Positions 21,060 through 34,929 of a DNA stretch of 64,000 nt are shown one piece after another. Numbering within the stretch: the first letter of the stretch is position 1; each line of letters starts with the position of its first letter. Made by a program: the position numbers and the translations under genes. This DNA is from Macquaria australasica. Its lineage: Eukaryota; Chordata; Actinopteri; Centrarchiformes; Percichthyidae. Under the pieces are notes generated by a model. It saw only the letters and a list, made by a program, of their open reading frames with translations. It was not told where the DNA came from and did no database searches. The stretch lies in contig SEMN01000941.1 of the NCBI GenBank assembly GCA_005408345.1, positions 1 to 64,000 on the forward strand. Reading direction: 5' to 3'.

Positions 21060-21123
21060 GTCTCTCTGTCTCTCTGTCTCTGTCTCTCTGTCTCTGTCTC
21101 TCTCTGCCTCTCTCTCTCTCTCT
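21025..21123 (+). repeat. CT-rich microsatellite
   Basis: About 100 bases of TC/TCTG repeats with occasional G interruptions. Confidence 0.9.
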
Positions 21124-24100
21124 GCTAATTAGAGGGAATGAACTCACACACGGCTGAAAGGAAACGCCTGCAGTCATAATGAGATCTGATCCATATTCAT
21201 TTCAACATTATTTGGGTGTTTATTCCCGTTTGCTGCTGTCGGAGACGGTGGCTCTTTTCATCATGTGTGATGAGTCATTCCATTACCTGTATATCAGATC
21301 TGGACCGGCCTGCTGTCTATAGGAGACACTTAACTCTGCAAACTAACCTCCGTGTTCTGTTACTTGATCCTTTTTTTAATGTCCAGCAGGCTGCACCACG
21401 GTCAGTCAGTTTACGTCCTGCTGACGGTCCTCATCGTGTGAGGATGATTGTTTCATTGTTTATTGTGTCACATTGCTCCAGTATGAACTCTGCTGAGATA
21501 CAATGTATTTTATAACACCATGTTTTGGGTTTTACAAGAGAAAAGACTTCAAGGATGAGGACTTATTGGTAAATTTGGCAAATGCAGGTCTAGTTAACTT
21601 TTCCACCTCCGTTAAAGATCAGTGCACGGCCGCTTCCCTAAGCTTTTCTCTGGGAAGCATTCAGGACTGTCTCCTGGATGAGACGGTGTCAGACCGGGCT
21701 GAAGCAACAGAGCAGTTGTAGTCTAACACACATTGTATAACACCCCCAGTAGATCTTTACAGGCCGTTTTAAATCCTCCTCACTCAGAAGCCTCTCTCTT
21801 AGTCCACGCCGTTGTCGGCTCATTTTTCCATCTGATCCAGACGGCCAGATGAAAGGCAATCTCTCTGCGGCCCGGCGCTCTGTGTTTTCAGGTGAGAAGG
21901 TTTCATTATGTTGATTTCCCAGGAGCCTCACATCTCCTCAGTATGGCCCTTTGTTGGGTCATTTCTGTTCAGTTTCTCAGACCTTCTCATCACTCTGCAG
22001 CCCGATACCAAAACATACGGATCAACAAATGATTCTGCAGCTCCATTTATATCCTATAATACCTGTTATTCTTCTGTTACAATACCTGCCACTTTTCTGC
22101 TTCTCCTATAATATTTACTTTTATATTCCTCGCTGCTGTGAAACCTCCAGCAGCCATTATTCTTGAGTCTGAACGTTCAGAGTGTTTGTTTCTCACGCAG
22201 CCTGCAGTCTGTCATGGCTGCCTCTTCCCAGAAGGCCGCCAGCTCACAGCTTGTCACTGTGTCAAGTCGTTTGACCACCCACGACTGTCTGCGTGCCTCG
22301 GCCCGGCCCCAGAGGCTCATGGGTAATCGTTCATCCACTATCTGTGTAAACACTAGTGTCATTATCCAACGTTTGATATTTCAGCCTCGCTGGCTAAGAC
22401 CCGAAATCCACTCCCACTCAGTCTTAATTAACTTCTCACAATCAGAGCAAAACAATTACTGCTGATATGATTGTTTCTCCATTTGTCCAAAGCGGTTATT
22501 TAAAAGCTCTTTCAGTCCTGAAGCAGGAAAACAATTAAAATAAGTTTGTGAAAGTAATGTTAGCTTGTGCAAATGTGTGAATCCACTGATATTGATCCAA
22601 AGATGCATGGAATAGGCTTTATTTTACCTGTCCCCTTCGTCGTGCCACCATGCAATACCGACAGATCTTACAAACTGAAAAAGACTAGTGAGTTTAATCT
22701 TATAACTACAGCTTTAGACAGACAAAAGAGGAAGAGCAAGAGAGATTTGACTCAACAATTTGATAACCACCATCTTTTAGGAGGCGTTTCAGCCATGTTT
22801 TTCAGGTGTCTGTCTCACTGGCGTCTGACAGAACAGATACTTTTATTTTAATTAACGTCTGGGGCACTGAGCTGTCACTCAAAAGCTCAGTAGGCAATGG
22901 GGCCGCACCCCTGAAAAAACGCTGGCCCACGTGAGAGCCGGCAGCGTGACCGCAAAGCCGACAGTGAGGGCAAAAGTCTGATCAGTGAGAAAGAAGCAGA
23001 GGGAGCTGTAAACAAAAGGACATTATCAAAAAAGTAAGACCAATAGTTTACACCATTACATTTAATTTGTTTGCAAGTTATAAGTTTTACTTTTGAGATG
23101 ACATTGTTTGCTTCTGTTATTCTCTCAAATTCTTAGTTATCGTTTGATTTATATTGACAGATCTGTTTCCATACAATACACTGACACACCAGACTTCACT
23201 CGTTTTAATTGTAGAAATACAACATGTTTTAAATGATCAACACATACTTTCATAAAGCATTGTTTTGATCAGATTCATTTTGAGGCAACAACTCTGCTTC
23301 ATGTCTTGACTTTTGAAACCAACATTACATTAAGAGAATCTAATCACCACTTTCCAATCTCCTGAGCTCTGTGTTTACACCGGCTGCAGAAAACCAAAAG
23401 ATTGGGTCCTTTGTGCTGCTGTGAGTGCAAATGAATCTGAGCAGCTTCAAGTGATCCTAATCAATTCAGCCGTGTGTTTTCTACAAACACTTTGTCATAC
23501 CTTTTTGTGATACCTGGGGGAAATGTGGCATGTCAGCACTGATTATGAATCTGCAAATGAATTCTGGAAACGGGTGAAAACAGACTGAACCGACCTTCTA
23601 CAACCCTGGAGAAGAATGTCGGCGGAATAAACAAATGATGTAGACATCTTAAGTTGCTGATATAGTTATCAGGTCCAATTGGGACTTTAAAGTCATTACT
23701 GTTCACTTATACCTACTTCTTAATTAAATGTTCTAATGCTGGGTTACACATTGTTTGAGATTTAACCAAAAGAAAATTTACTTTTTGACTGGCAGTGTAC
23801 GTGTTGACACATCAGGCGAGGTAATGATCAGACAAACAGCTTCAGGCTGTTGAACAGCAGCAGCCGTGCCACCCAAACCTCAACACACAGATACCAGAAC
23901 AGGATCAACTCTGAAAAGATTAATGAAAATGTTTCACAGCTCCAGAAACACACAATGACAAGTCAAAGGGGATGATAGAGGAATAAAAGACATTCTAGGA
24001 GAGACAACAGTTTATAAGAGCAGGAAGGAGTCGGAGTGAGACGAGAAGACAAAATGAGACAAAGGGAAGGGCTGACAGAAGAAGGGATGAGGAGGTGAGA

Positions 24101-27100
24101 GGGCAGGGTGAGGAAGAGGAGGAGGGCTGATGTGGCTTCAGAGGCTCAGAGACACAGCTGGAAGTTCATTCTTTCGTCTGTCTGCTGATGGAAACATCAC
24201 AGCTCCGTCCTCGCCGACTGAAGGCCTGCTATCAGCCGGCTGCAGCCTGTTATGGGCCAAAGAAAAAAGGATAGATAGTGAAAGGCAGAGACGGCCAGGA
24301 ATAAAAGGGCAAAGGAAGAAAACTTTGGGTCCACCAGCTTACTTATGCAGATTGCAAAAATAAAATGGCTCCATTCTGCGAGTTTAGTTCCTTTCATGGC
24401 CAAACTGAGCATCCAAGCAATCTGTACATACATCATTATATAAAATGTGTTAACATCCACCTGACTAGGTTTAAAAATACTTGAAATATCGCAAAGTTTT
24501 GTTTCACAAGGTGGAAAAATTGGTGTATCAATAAAAAACAAAACGCAACAAAGTGCAATGAAAAAAAAAAAGACTTGAATAAATCATGACTGACTTGAAG
24601 TAAGTGACTCAAACATCTTCTGAAGTTTCCACTGAAGAGACCAAAAATAGCAGCAACAACATCAGATCTGTGTGGAGCGATGAGGAGACTGGCCTTCATC
24701 AAATTAATACATGAAACAAACAAACGTCAAATTTCTACATTGTTTGTTTGTTTGAGGTTTGTCTGGCGCTCCATTTTAATTACGTCGTCTTCATGTGCCC
24801 TCTTCTGCAGTGGTTTAATGGCACCTAACTGGAGAATTGGTAGCACCAACTATTCTCAATGAACCAACTATTTACATAACTGGAGTGGGTGGAAACGCAC
24901 ACTAATTTGCATTTTTCTTTTGCTGATTTGGGGAATTTGGTTCAAATTTGCATTACATTTGGATGGAAACCTGGCTATACACTCACTCTGTCTCTGGTTT
25001 GAAGACAAATAAATGAAACTACTCATAAATAAAATGAATCTAAACTTCAACTCTTGAAAGCACAGACACAAAATGGTTTAGACAATCAATTTGATGTGTG
25101 GGAATGAAAATACGTGAACTGTCTGATCGAAACCTTAAACATCGTCCATGTTGCAGTTAATAAACATGTTTTGTAGGAAAAGGACAAATTAAATTAAAAA
25201 GGACATTTAACTGGCTGAGGAGGATTTAAAATTCAAATTAGAAAGGACGAGCAAGAACAATAAATGAATAATTAGCATATAATGTATAATAATTAGAGTC
25301 AAAATGCCAGTGAATAATTTGTTTATTTCCCCCCCATAATAACGTGAATATTAATTAGCCAGTTAACTGAGTGGGCTGACGGGAAGGAGTGGTGAAGAAT
25401 GAGAAAATAAGAAGTTTAAAATGCTGCTCACAGCGTTGGAGAGGCTGGAGACAATACAACAGGAGTCACACTATTTAAGAGCACTTCTGGTTGTGATAAG
25501 GACTACTAGGGCGACTGAGTAGGAGAAGAGGATGTGGGAGACAAAGAAGACAAAACACGAAGGAAGAAAAGTTTGAGAGAAAAGCGAGATTAGAGGTGAA
25601 GGGAAGAAAAGACATAATGATGAGAAAGCTGATGAAAGGCACTCAAGGTGAAATAATCTTAAATCACACTTTGTCTTCCTAAAGTATCTCTGCATCTATC
25701 TCTCCTTCACATTCCCCCTTTTTTTTCTCCAATTTGTGCAACTTTTCTTCTATGCCCAAGGACTTTCTATAACAACATCTAGCCTTTCATCTTTGTTTTT
25801 TTTCTTCTGGCTATTTCAGTTTTTTATCATTTCACTCACCAATGTAATCAGAGCGCCCACTCTGCAGACGTACAAAACATCTCCTTCAGACGTATAACAC
25901 TCTCTCTGAATGGAAAGCAGATGGAAGTTGTTGATGGTTTCTAAATCTAAATCCCTGCAAAACTGTTAAAATATTAGATATCCATCGTTTTGTCATTTAT
26001 GGATTTTAAGCGCAATCTATTTGTTGGCGGAGGTGTCACTTGTTTCAGACGCTGGGTAGCTCATTATAGAACAAAACTCTCTAAATAAGAAAAATCCCTC
26101 CAGGGCTTCTCTTAGACTTTTGTAATCAAACATGTAACACAGCACTGGCAGAGATTTAACTGAATTACCGTCTTTCTCAACAATAAGAGGATTGTTGATG
26201 AGTAACAGTGGCTGCTGTCATACTTCCATCTCGTGGTCGGGCTTCTTCTCGCATCACATTGCTTTGCCAGTTAAACAATCACACTGGCTGCGCTCCTGTT
26301 TGCTAAATGGAATCAAAAGTAGAAACTTGTGTTTCTCTAAATGCCACAAGAGCTGAATGTCTCATCAGAGGACAATAAAACAGATTTCACATGCAAATAA
26401 AACAGACGCATGCTGCTAAAGGAAATGAACAGTTTCACAAGGGTCATTTCATCTCAGTTTAGGAGGCTCACACACTCTGCTGGTAATTTTGCTGTGATTG
26501 TTACATCCTCTCTGGGATTTCTTCTGTGTGAAAATTAAGTCAGTAAGTGCAAAAAATTGCATTATGGATGAAGATATAAACCACATCAGAGACTCAAAAC
26601 AGCCCCTCTGGAAACACAAACAAGGACGAACAGGATCTGGTTTGGACAGTCGGGGGACGAATGAATCACAGCAACACTGAGGTGTCCTGCAGCGTCTCCT
26701 CTCTGCCTGACCTGCGCTGACGCGGGTCAATGGATGAGATTGTTTTGTGGTCACAGGGAGGAGAAAATAAAAACAAGAGTTTGGAAACTTGAGGAGAAGC
26801 TCTGCGGCCGAGTGTCGGAGACACTAATTGGTTTTGCTGCCTGAGGTGGAAAACGGAGCCACCGGTCTGCTGGATCCACGGCTGCAGCTGCAGATGATTG
26901 ACAGCTTAGAGGTAAAAGACAGAGGTCAGTCTGAAGCAGGAGGCTGGGGGGAGGGCGAGGACCGGTGGAGAGGTTTGCATGCAGAGGTCTGAGGCCGGGC
27001 TGGGATCAGGGCTGAAAGTGTGCGTCTGCATCTGGAGCCAAGGAAGGCCAGGATGAGGTTTCGGGTTAAGGCTTCATTCTCTCAATGAACCCAAACTAAT

Positions 27101-27274
27101 CTCAGGTGTCTGAGTCATTGAGAGGAGTTTGCATCTGTGCTATGACTTGTCTTTGGGCAGTAAAGTTAATTAAGTAATTATTTATATTTCAAAAATAATC
27201 TTTTTGATCATTTTCAGCTGCACTTTTGTTGAACTATGAAATCCACGATATTTTTCTGATTAACAGCATAAAAG
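21124..27274. other. Non-coding stretch
   Basis: No gene is supported. Open runs at 21200-22400 exist on both strands but have no domain pattern or splice context. A purine-rich patch lies at about 24040-24125. Confidence 0.55.
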
Positions 27275-27560
27275 GAATAGTTTGACATATTGGGAAATGC
27301 GCTTACTTTCTTGCTGAGTTCGATGAGAAGATCGATACCACACATGTATTGAACTACTGAAGCTAGCATCCAGTTAGCTTAGCTTGAAGACAAACTATGG
27401 GGATGTACAGATTAAACAAACAAGATATATTGTTACTTTGCGAGCTTTAGAAGAGCCAGGCTATTTCCTCATTTCCAGTCTTTATGCTAAACTAACCAGC
27501 TCCTGGCTTTAGTTTCATATATAACAGAAAGATATGAGTGGTATCAATCTTCTAATCTAA
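27275..27560 (+). repeat. Degraded dispersed repeat (fish, class unknown)
   Basis: Sequence with GAGAAGATCGATACCACAC and AGCTAGCATCCAGTTAGC is familiar from a repeat common in percomorph genomes. Ends and class cannot be set from this copy. Confidence 0.4.
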
Positions 27561-28504
27561 TCTACAAACTCACTCCTTGAGACTGACAGAAGGCCTTTTA
27601 TATAAGAGAATTGTGTGTTTTTGCTTCCACTTTATTTATGCTTTTTTTTTTTTTTGTTACTACAAACTGCAGCATCAGTTTTGTCACTGCTTCAGTCTGC
27701 ATACATGTTCATGTTCTGACCAAACTCTGTTCCATTTTTTACACAGATTGCAAAGACAAAATTATCTGTCACAGGTTCTGAAATCACACAATGGCCCACA
27801 GCTGCAGCGGGAACATTCATACAAAAATATTCAACTCCATTGAATATTCAACTCCAAAACAAAACGTGTATAAAGTAAAAAGCTAAATCATGTACTTTTA
27901 ATTATTGGAAGTATTTTGTTCCCAATTTCATGTCTTACAGCCTTGTATAAAGTTATACGGTCATTTTGCACCACAGGCTGTTAATTTGTTTCCCTCAGAG
28001 GGCGTCTCACTGATGTTGTCCATCAGTCATGTTAGGGATGATGACATTGGGGACTAGATTCACCGACACTGATGAGCGAAGAGTGACTGGACAGAGGCTT
28101 AAGCCTGGAGCTGGACGGAAAGGTCAGGAGACAAATATAGCCTGAGGCTGAGAAGGGTTTGATGGAGTATAAAGAAAAAACCATAAGAATAACTTTAATT
28201 CCACTGCACTTGAATTCACTTTCTCAACAAGCTACCTTCAGCTGCTCAGAGGACTTTTACTTTTCCATCATGTTTGACCTGCAGAAGCACTTCCTGTCAT
28301 CTTCCTGTTTAAGCGTTGTCAGCTCAGCCTGGTCTTCAAGAACTGAAACATGCGGACGGTATAATGTGCAGGGGTCAGACACTATGAGAGGGAAGAGATT
28401 TTCTGTTCACAAGCCGATTCTGGACCCACCATGGTGCATTACACGGAGGCTGACTTCTTTATCGGTCATGCAACAGGCTTAGGATGGCAATGTCTGTCAG
28501 TCCA

Positions 28505-28705
28505 CCACTTTGACTGAAATATCTCAGCTGTTGGATGGATTGCATGACATTTTGTGCAGACATTCATGGTCCTCCGATGATGAATCCTACTGACTTTGGT
28601 GATCTCTTAAGAAGATCAGGTTAATATTTGTTGTTAATATCTTGTTAATAACTGTTAGATGGATTACCTTGCAATTTGGTACAGACATTCATGGCCTTTG
28701 TAAAC
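28505..28705 (+). repeat. Degraded dispersed repeat with two related monomers
   Basis: Two related stretches near 28535-28586 and 28657-28700 share 'GATGGATT...CAGACATTCATGG'. The text resembles a common fish repeat beginning 'gactgaaatatctca'. No coding capacity. Confidence 0.45.
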
Positions 28706-30890
28706 TTTGTGTAACACACTTCACTTGAGCTTATGACCATCTGCTTCACACCATCCACACACAAATAAACCAGCTGAGTATCACTAGGAATTACGGCCAT
28801 ATTGGATCCACACCTCGCAATTTACCACCATGCATTGCAAACAGTCAGCGTTAATGCAGGAAGTAGGTAGTCCTAAATATAGTGAGCCTGGATGTATTGA
28901 GATGGATAAGTTGCTGCCACTCAGCCTTACTTCTACGGAAAAATCCCTCGTCTTTTATCCCCACAGAGCTGCTAATGCCGTCTCAATTTGGATATGGCCA
29001 TTAGTACACTTCCATGCAGTACACTATGTACTTACTTGCGTGGGGCGTGGATTCTGACAGGGTAGTGTTGTCTCAAATCGAACACGGCCCTACCACCACC
29101 ACCACCAGGTGGAGCATTATCGCCAACATTTGACCACTAAAATATCTGCCAGCATGTTTGCTCACTTGATTTGAATTACATTTTATGAAAAATGTAATAT
29201 GCGTTCACTTTTAGTGCGGTGTGCACTGTAACAATCACAACCACTGCAGCTTCTGCGGCCGCCATTTTCATAGGGTTGGTGGTCCCTCCCCTTCTGTTAC
29301 GTACCCAAGATGACGACCATTGAGGATGAGAAGTGTCCAGCGTTCCACACTCAAACTTGCACCATTCGGGTACTCAAAGTGCACTGGATTTTGCCATTGT
29401 CAGTGTGAACGCACTTATGCACTCAACAAAGCAAGTGTAGGTATGGAGGTACACAAATTGGGACACAGCTACAGTCTTGTTACTATTCAGTATTTTTAGT
29501 ACTTGTTCTTTACTACAAAAAGAATTAGAAACTAAAATAAAATTAATGTCACCACTAATCTCCCCGTCCCCCTGCCTCCTTCTCAAACACATACTCTTAT
29601 ACAACAAAGGAAAATGATAAATAAGTTACAAAAAGGAGAAACTAATTGTTAATTGTGTCTTTGTGTGAATGTGTGTAAAGTTTGACATTTTACACACTTG
29701 TCAAATCATTGTCATGAGCCGCAAACATTTTAACACATTTCATCATCTCATTATTCAGCTAGAAAACAAGGAAGGACAACTTGTAATTTATTTAATTTAA
29801 AGTGTCAGTGCTGCTGATTAGTGAACTAACGAAGTCAATTTAAAATGTCTCTTTGGTTTCTCACCACAGGTGTTAGTTGTTCTTCAGTCAAAAGGCAGGA
29901 TAAGACGCTCGAGCTGCTAATCTCGTCTTCCAGCAACCAAAAACCTAAGCTTCAATTACAGGATGAGTTTAAAGAGTGAACATTCAAATGTTTAACTCGG
30001 CTTTCAACAAAACACTAATATTGCAGGTACAAGGCAAGAACCAGAGTTCAAACTGAGGCACTGAAATTTATATTCCTTCCTCTCCTGACCTTCCCTCCAT
30101 TTACAAGACAGATGGAGACAGCAAACACTTATTTAACTCCACCTTCTACAAAAAAAAATAGACTTTTCCTCTGGTTATAAGAAACTCTGATGGCAAACAC
30201 TGAGTGAAGGGATTATACTGTGACACCCAGCTGCTTCACAGGACTGACTTACTGCTTGTGGACTACAGGATGTGGACAAAATGAGATGGAGCCGAGCCAA
30301 CTCATTATCATTCTGTTGGAGAAAATACATGAAATAAGAGTCCCATCCCAGAGGAAAGAAGGGAAGGAGGGATGAGGAGTGATGGTTAAAGCAAAAGGGT
30401 TGTCAGATGAAGAAGAGTTAAGAAGGAGGTGGTGGAGGATGAGGAAGAGGTTTGAGGTGAAGGAGGCTAATGAGCTGAAGCGTCACAGCAGGAAAGCAGG
30501 ATGCTGTTTATTCTACTCACACTGCTAATGACTTAAAGGATGACAGTCGTTTTTTAAAGGCTGCAACTTTGACTAAAGGTTTCCATTAATGACTCTCACC
30601 AAAGACTTTCACAGACATTTTAATGACTTCTACAAGGGCTTTTACTACAGAATTTTACTGACTAACTCTACTAAAGAACTTAGTCTCTCTCATTTTGGCA
30701 ATCGTCTTTGGTCTCCTTGGAATTTATAATTATTTTCAACCTGTTGGTGTTACTACCTCTTGACTCTTTCATTTGATATAAAAGCTGTTTGCTCATGAAA
30801 TTAATTTTTTTCTACAGTCAGCAAGTTCTCCAAATCAACAAAATACAATGCATTGTCCATGCCCTCTAGAACAACGCATGGAGTGTTTTC
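28706..30890. other. Non-coding stretch
   Basis: No gene is supported. A short CCA repeat lies at about 29091-29107. Confidence 0.55.
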
Positions 30891-30894
30891 TGAT

Positions 30895-31600
30895 CTGACG
30901 CCTGGGCCCTTATTGCCAGTACGTCATCCGTAAGGTCCTTCAAAAAAACATTACAAATCACTAGCTGCAGTTGCATGGACAATGTGTCTTCAACCCGATT
31001 GAAATCATACTGATTAGAGATTCAAACTTAACTGTTTTCATGGACGCTAAATAATGGAATCCGATAAGATGTGTTTACATGCCTTTTTATAACTTTCTTC
31101 CCGCTCTGAAGCCTCTAATCTGCCGGAAGTTTCATCTTTTCAGACACTTGTTTGAAGAACTCATTGTTTGGAGCCTTTCTACCATCAAGGCGTTCAACAA
31201 TCCTTAAATCTTTTAAGGTCTCCAACAAAAATGTTGCTTCAGCCACAGGGCAGTTTTGATTTGCTGCCATGTTTCTGTCCCTCCCAGAAACTCATTCAAA
31301 TCACCTAATGTTCCCCTCACGTGGGGCAAACATGCGCAGAAAGAATATATTTATTCCAACCAGAGAGAAACAGATTCAGCATTTACATGGTTATTAGGCG
31401 CTTATATTTTCCTATAGAACGGATTATCAAAAAGGTTTACACCACCCATCTCAACCCGATTGAGAATTCCTTCTAATCAGACCGGATCGGGTCAGTCTCT
31501 TCCTATTGAGGTGGTTACATGAGGCATTTTTATTCTAATTGGGCTATTATTCCCATTAGTGGAATATTAGGGCCCATGTAAACTCAGCTACTGTTTTTGT
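30895..31600 (+). repeat. Probable degraded DNA transposon
   Basis: 'Ttgtttacatgc'-type motifs, two 'CAACCCGATTGA' boxes (about 30993 and 31453) and a 'GGGCCC' near each side suggest an old non-autonomous DNA element. Termini are not defined. Confidence 0.3.
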
Positions 31601-32252
31601 CTCATTAGGTTTAGGGACCCAGCAACCGGGACCGAGCATTGGTTGGATGGTGATGTTGTGAAATCGTGAAAATCGAGTAATATACTTTATCGATCTACAG
31701 CTTAACAAGGCTAAATTTAATCTGTTTTCCCTAAATAGCCGTCCTGGAATGAAGGATCCAGGTGTGAATGATTCCTATCTCAGAAACCAGCCTTGTAAAT
31801 TGTCATATTACAGATTTACATTCGGCTTTAGATAAATCCTGTGCACTTCAGCTGTTCCCCTCAACCTGGAGGATCTGTGGTCATAAGATTATTTTGCGAG
31901 GTTATGAAATGATTTATGGAATACATAAACATCTTCTTGCATCCACATCTATATTGTACTGTGTAATCTTGCTGAGGAATACATTTTGTTTATAGAAGTA
32001 ATAAGGAGCCACAAGCTACAAAGCCTGCATCTGAGCTCTGGTGCTTGTGAGGCATAAAAGGATAATATATTTTGTTTTTTGTTTTTTTGCTATCCCTGCA
32101 CTATTGCTTGCTTGCTCGCTTAGAGATTTATTTAAGATCTTTGCTTTACTGTTCCACTTGAGTTAGTTGCTTTGCATAAGAGCATCGATTAGACACCTAT
32201 AGTTAAATGTAGAGATGTTGTCTGCAGCAGAGATAGATTCAGTTAGAAGTAG

Positions 32253-32279
32253 ACGAGCGAGCGAGCGAGCGAGCGAGCC
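32253..32279 (+). repeat. GAGC microsatellite
   Basis: Six or so GAGC tetranucleotide units lie in otherwise non-coding DNA. Confidence 0.85.
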
Positions 32280-32904
32280 GGGGGGAAATCTGAACTCAGA
32301 GCAGCCGCAGAGGGGCTCGTGACAGACACTGTTTCTCCCTGCTTGGCTGCTTTAATGACAGGCAGCAAACTCATTCAGCAGGACAAACAAATCACTAGGA
32401 CAGACCTCAGCAGGCATCTAACACTAACACACACTAACACTGCTCCCTGCTGGAAAATCTATAACTCTGCTGGAGTAAAAGTGCACACACAAACTGAGGC
32501 GTTCATCTGTGCAGAGACATAACAACTCAGCTTCTGAGAAATGAAGATGATAAAAGTATATAAAGAAAAGGTATAGGACACGCATACCTGTTCCCCTCTA
32601 ATGTCCATCTTGTCAATACACCTTTCAGGTGTCTCACAGGGGGATGAAATTCAGCTTTTATGGTTTATTGGACTGAATGAGGTTTTTTTTTTTTTTTCCT
32701 GCCAAATAAAAATGAAGCAACACAGCAGGAATGATAAAGACAATCAGCCCTACTGTTACAGTATATAACACACTTCAGTCGTTCTCCCTCCACAAATTTA
32801 CTTTTGTACTTTCTGCTTTTCAACACATAGATGTCACTTTACTGGCAGACACATCAGCCCCAGTAATGTCACAAATAATTTCAGTCAGACAACTCACTTT
32901 ATTA

Positions 32905-33055
32905 TAACAGCAGATCCTTGTTAGAGTTTGGCGTCTAGGCTCCCACCTCATCACTCCCCGCAGATGTGTTAATGCAGAGATATTGGGGAGTGATGAGCAA
33001 ATATGTTAAACTCCCCCAGACAGAGCCTGCAGGTGGATGCTGGGGTTGTGCACTA
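32905..33055 (-). repeat. Hairpin repeat, copy 2
   Basis: This is the inverted counterpart of 10118-10262. It carries a perfect 13-base inverted repeat (32947-32959 with 32985-32997, CTCATCACTCCCC and its complement) separated by 25 bases. Confidence 0.7.
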
Positions 33056-34655
33056 ATTGTGTGCGAGAGCTGATGAAGCTCAAGCTCCAGATATCTCAGC
33101 TGGTAAAGACGCAGGTTGGATGACGGAGAGGTTGTGGCTTTAAAGAATAATAATGAAACGGCGCCCCTCAGACTGTCCCTGCTTCAGACACACATTTGAA
33201 AATCAACCAACATCTGCAGTTCTACAACAGAGCACACTCATCTGTGGAAGAAGATCATGTCATATGATCAAAAGCTCCAGAACAGCTTCTTAAAAGGGAC
33301 CTTGGGGTGAGTTTGATTTGCCAGCTGCAGTTTCCAAGGTCTAAAATGAACTTTGAACCCACTAATTTCTTTTTCTATATGCTATTGGTATTTCATTTAC
33401 ACTCTTACACACTTTATTTATTTGGGGGGTTGATTTAAATGGCATGACATTCACTACTGTGTTAGAGTTGATCTACTTGTGTGGGTTGTTTTAATGGAGA
33501 GGACATTCAAACTTTAAAAACAGGTCAAAGTGGCTTTTGAAATGTTTAAATGTCTGCGAAGTTAAGTCACTGTTAGCGGTTGTCACATGTGTACGGTGAC
33601 AATTGATTAAAGTATTAATAACAAGTGCACATTTTAAAATGTTCTCTTAGGATGAAGACAAAACAATGACTGCTATTTCAATATTCATGTACATGCTTGT
33701 ACATGGAACACATGTAATGTAAAAAAACATGACTCCAGTGTCCTTAATGGCAGCTAAGACCCTGGTCGCTAGCATAAGTCTGAATTAGCTGATTTTCATG
33801 TTTCATTGGACTACATTCTCCTCCTCAAACTGAGAAAATCTGGGTTTATGATCACTTTATTCTCCTGACACCACACTTATGACTGTAGAAACTGAAGGAT
33901 GAGGTGCTACAAGAACAACAAACCAAAAAATAAAATATGGTTCCTCAAACATTAAAACACGACAGCACAGATGAATGAGTTGTCTGTCCTGCCCATTACC
34001 CTCAGCTCATTTCAGCCATGCAGCCGTCGCCAGCACCAGTGTTGCTGATCAGTGCGGCCAGAAAGGTTGCACATTGATTGACAGGTGTGATGTGCTTCTG
34101 AGCATCCCAACTAATTTTGACAAATAGCTCCTAGCGTCAAACTGCAGCGGCGTGAAATGAGCTTTAATTACGGCCAGTTATTACAGCTCTGACGTTGTTT
34201 GTGCTTTGTTTCGCTCCAGCAGATGCCGACTCGTTTGGGTTGTAGATGAGCTGAATATTGTTGTTGTTGTTGCTGCTGCTGCTGAAGGTGAATGTCCCTC
34301 AACATCTATGCTGGAATAGATGCATCACTTACTGCATGAAAAAGCTCCAAGGCATATTTGACCATCTGTGCTTTCCATGACTTCATTTATAGATCAGTAT
34401 TTGTTCATGCTTATAGTGTTGCGTAACCTACAGCTGTAAGAGACGATTATCATGATCACATTCAAGCATCAACTGTGGGAATTCAGAAGGCTTAAGTATG
34501 TGTGAAATCCGTATGTCTAGTTTCCTATTCATGCCCAAGCATAATTTGAAATTTTGAAACATTGGGCTTCTTAAGCTACATGGACTCTTTCACAGTGAGG
34601 AAAGAAAGGTGTTCACAGGTGCTTTCAATTACTCTGGCTGATTAAACCTTTTGTC
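33056..34655. other. Non-coding stretch
   Basis: No gene is supported. A TTG/CTG trinucleotide run lies at about 34258-34284. Confidence 0.6.
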
Positions 34656-34660
34656 AGGTT

Positions 34661-34924
34661 GAAATAGAAGTTACCTGGTGTAACTCCAGTTCTATGACTA
34701 CGTGCGAGGCCCTCTAATGGGTTTCACTATTGGTTTATCCCCCTCGAGGCTCCTCCTTGGCACCTGAGAAAAGTCTCAGCACTAACCGCCCAATCAGGGG
34801 CAGCACCCTCCCTATAAAACCGCACATTGCTCGTCTCTCGAAGACCCAGGGAGAGCTGGGCTAGTAGTTAGAGGGCCTCTCACATACTCATAGAACTGGA
34901 GTTACACCAGGTAACTTCTATTTC
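34661..34924. mobile_element. MITE with 37-bp perfect terminal inverted repeats
   Basis: Bases 34661-34697 are the exact reverse complement of 34888-34924, and a further 20 or so bases pair with a few mismatches. The 264-bp element is therefore nearly a snap-back structure. A TATAAAA-like run lies in the middle. No coding capacity is present. The transposase family cannot be set because no clear target duplication is seen. Confidence 0.8.
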
Positions 34925-34929
34925 TAAGT

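Noticed and set aside
21025..21123. Possible CRISPR-like or minisatellite array
   Set aside because: Simple CT dinucleotide repeat without spacers.
33085..33135. tRNA-like stretch TCTCAGCTGGTAAAGACGC
   Set aside because: Only a D-arm-like piece is seen; no matching acceptor, anticodon or T arm.
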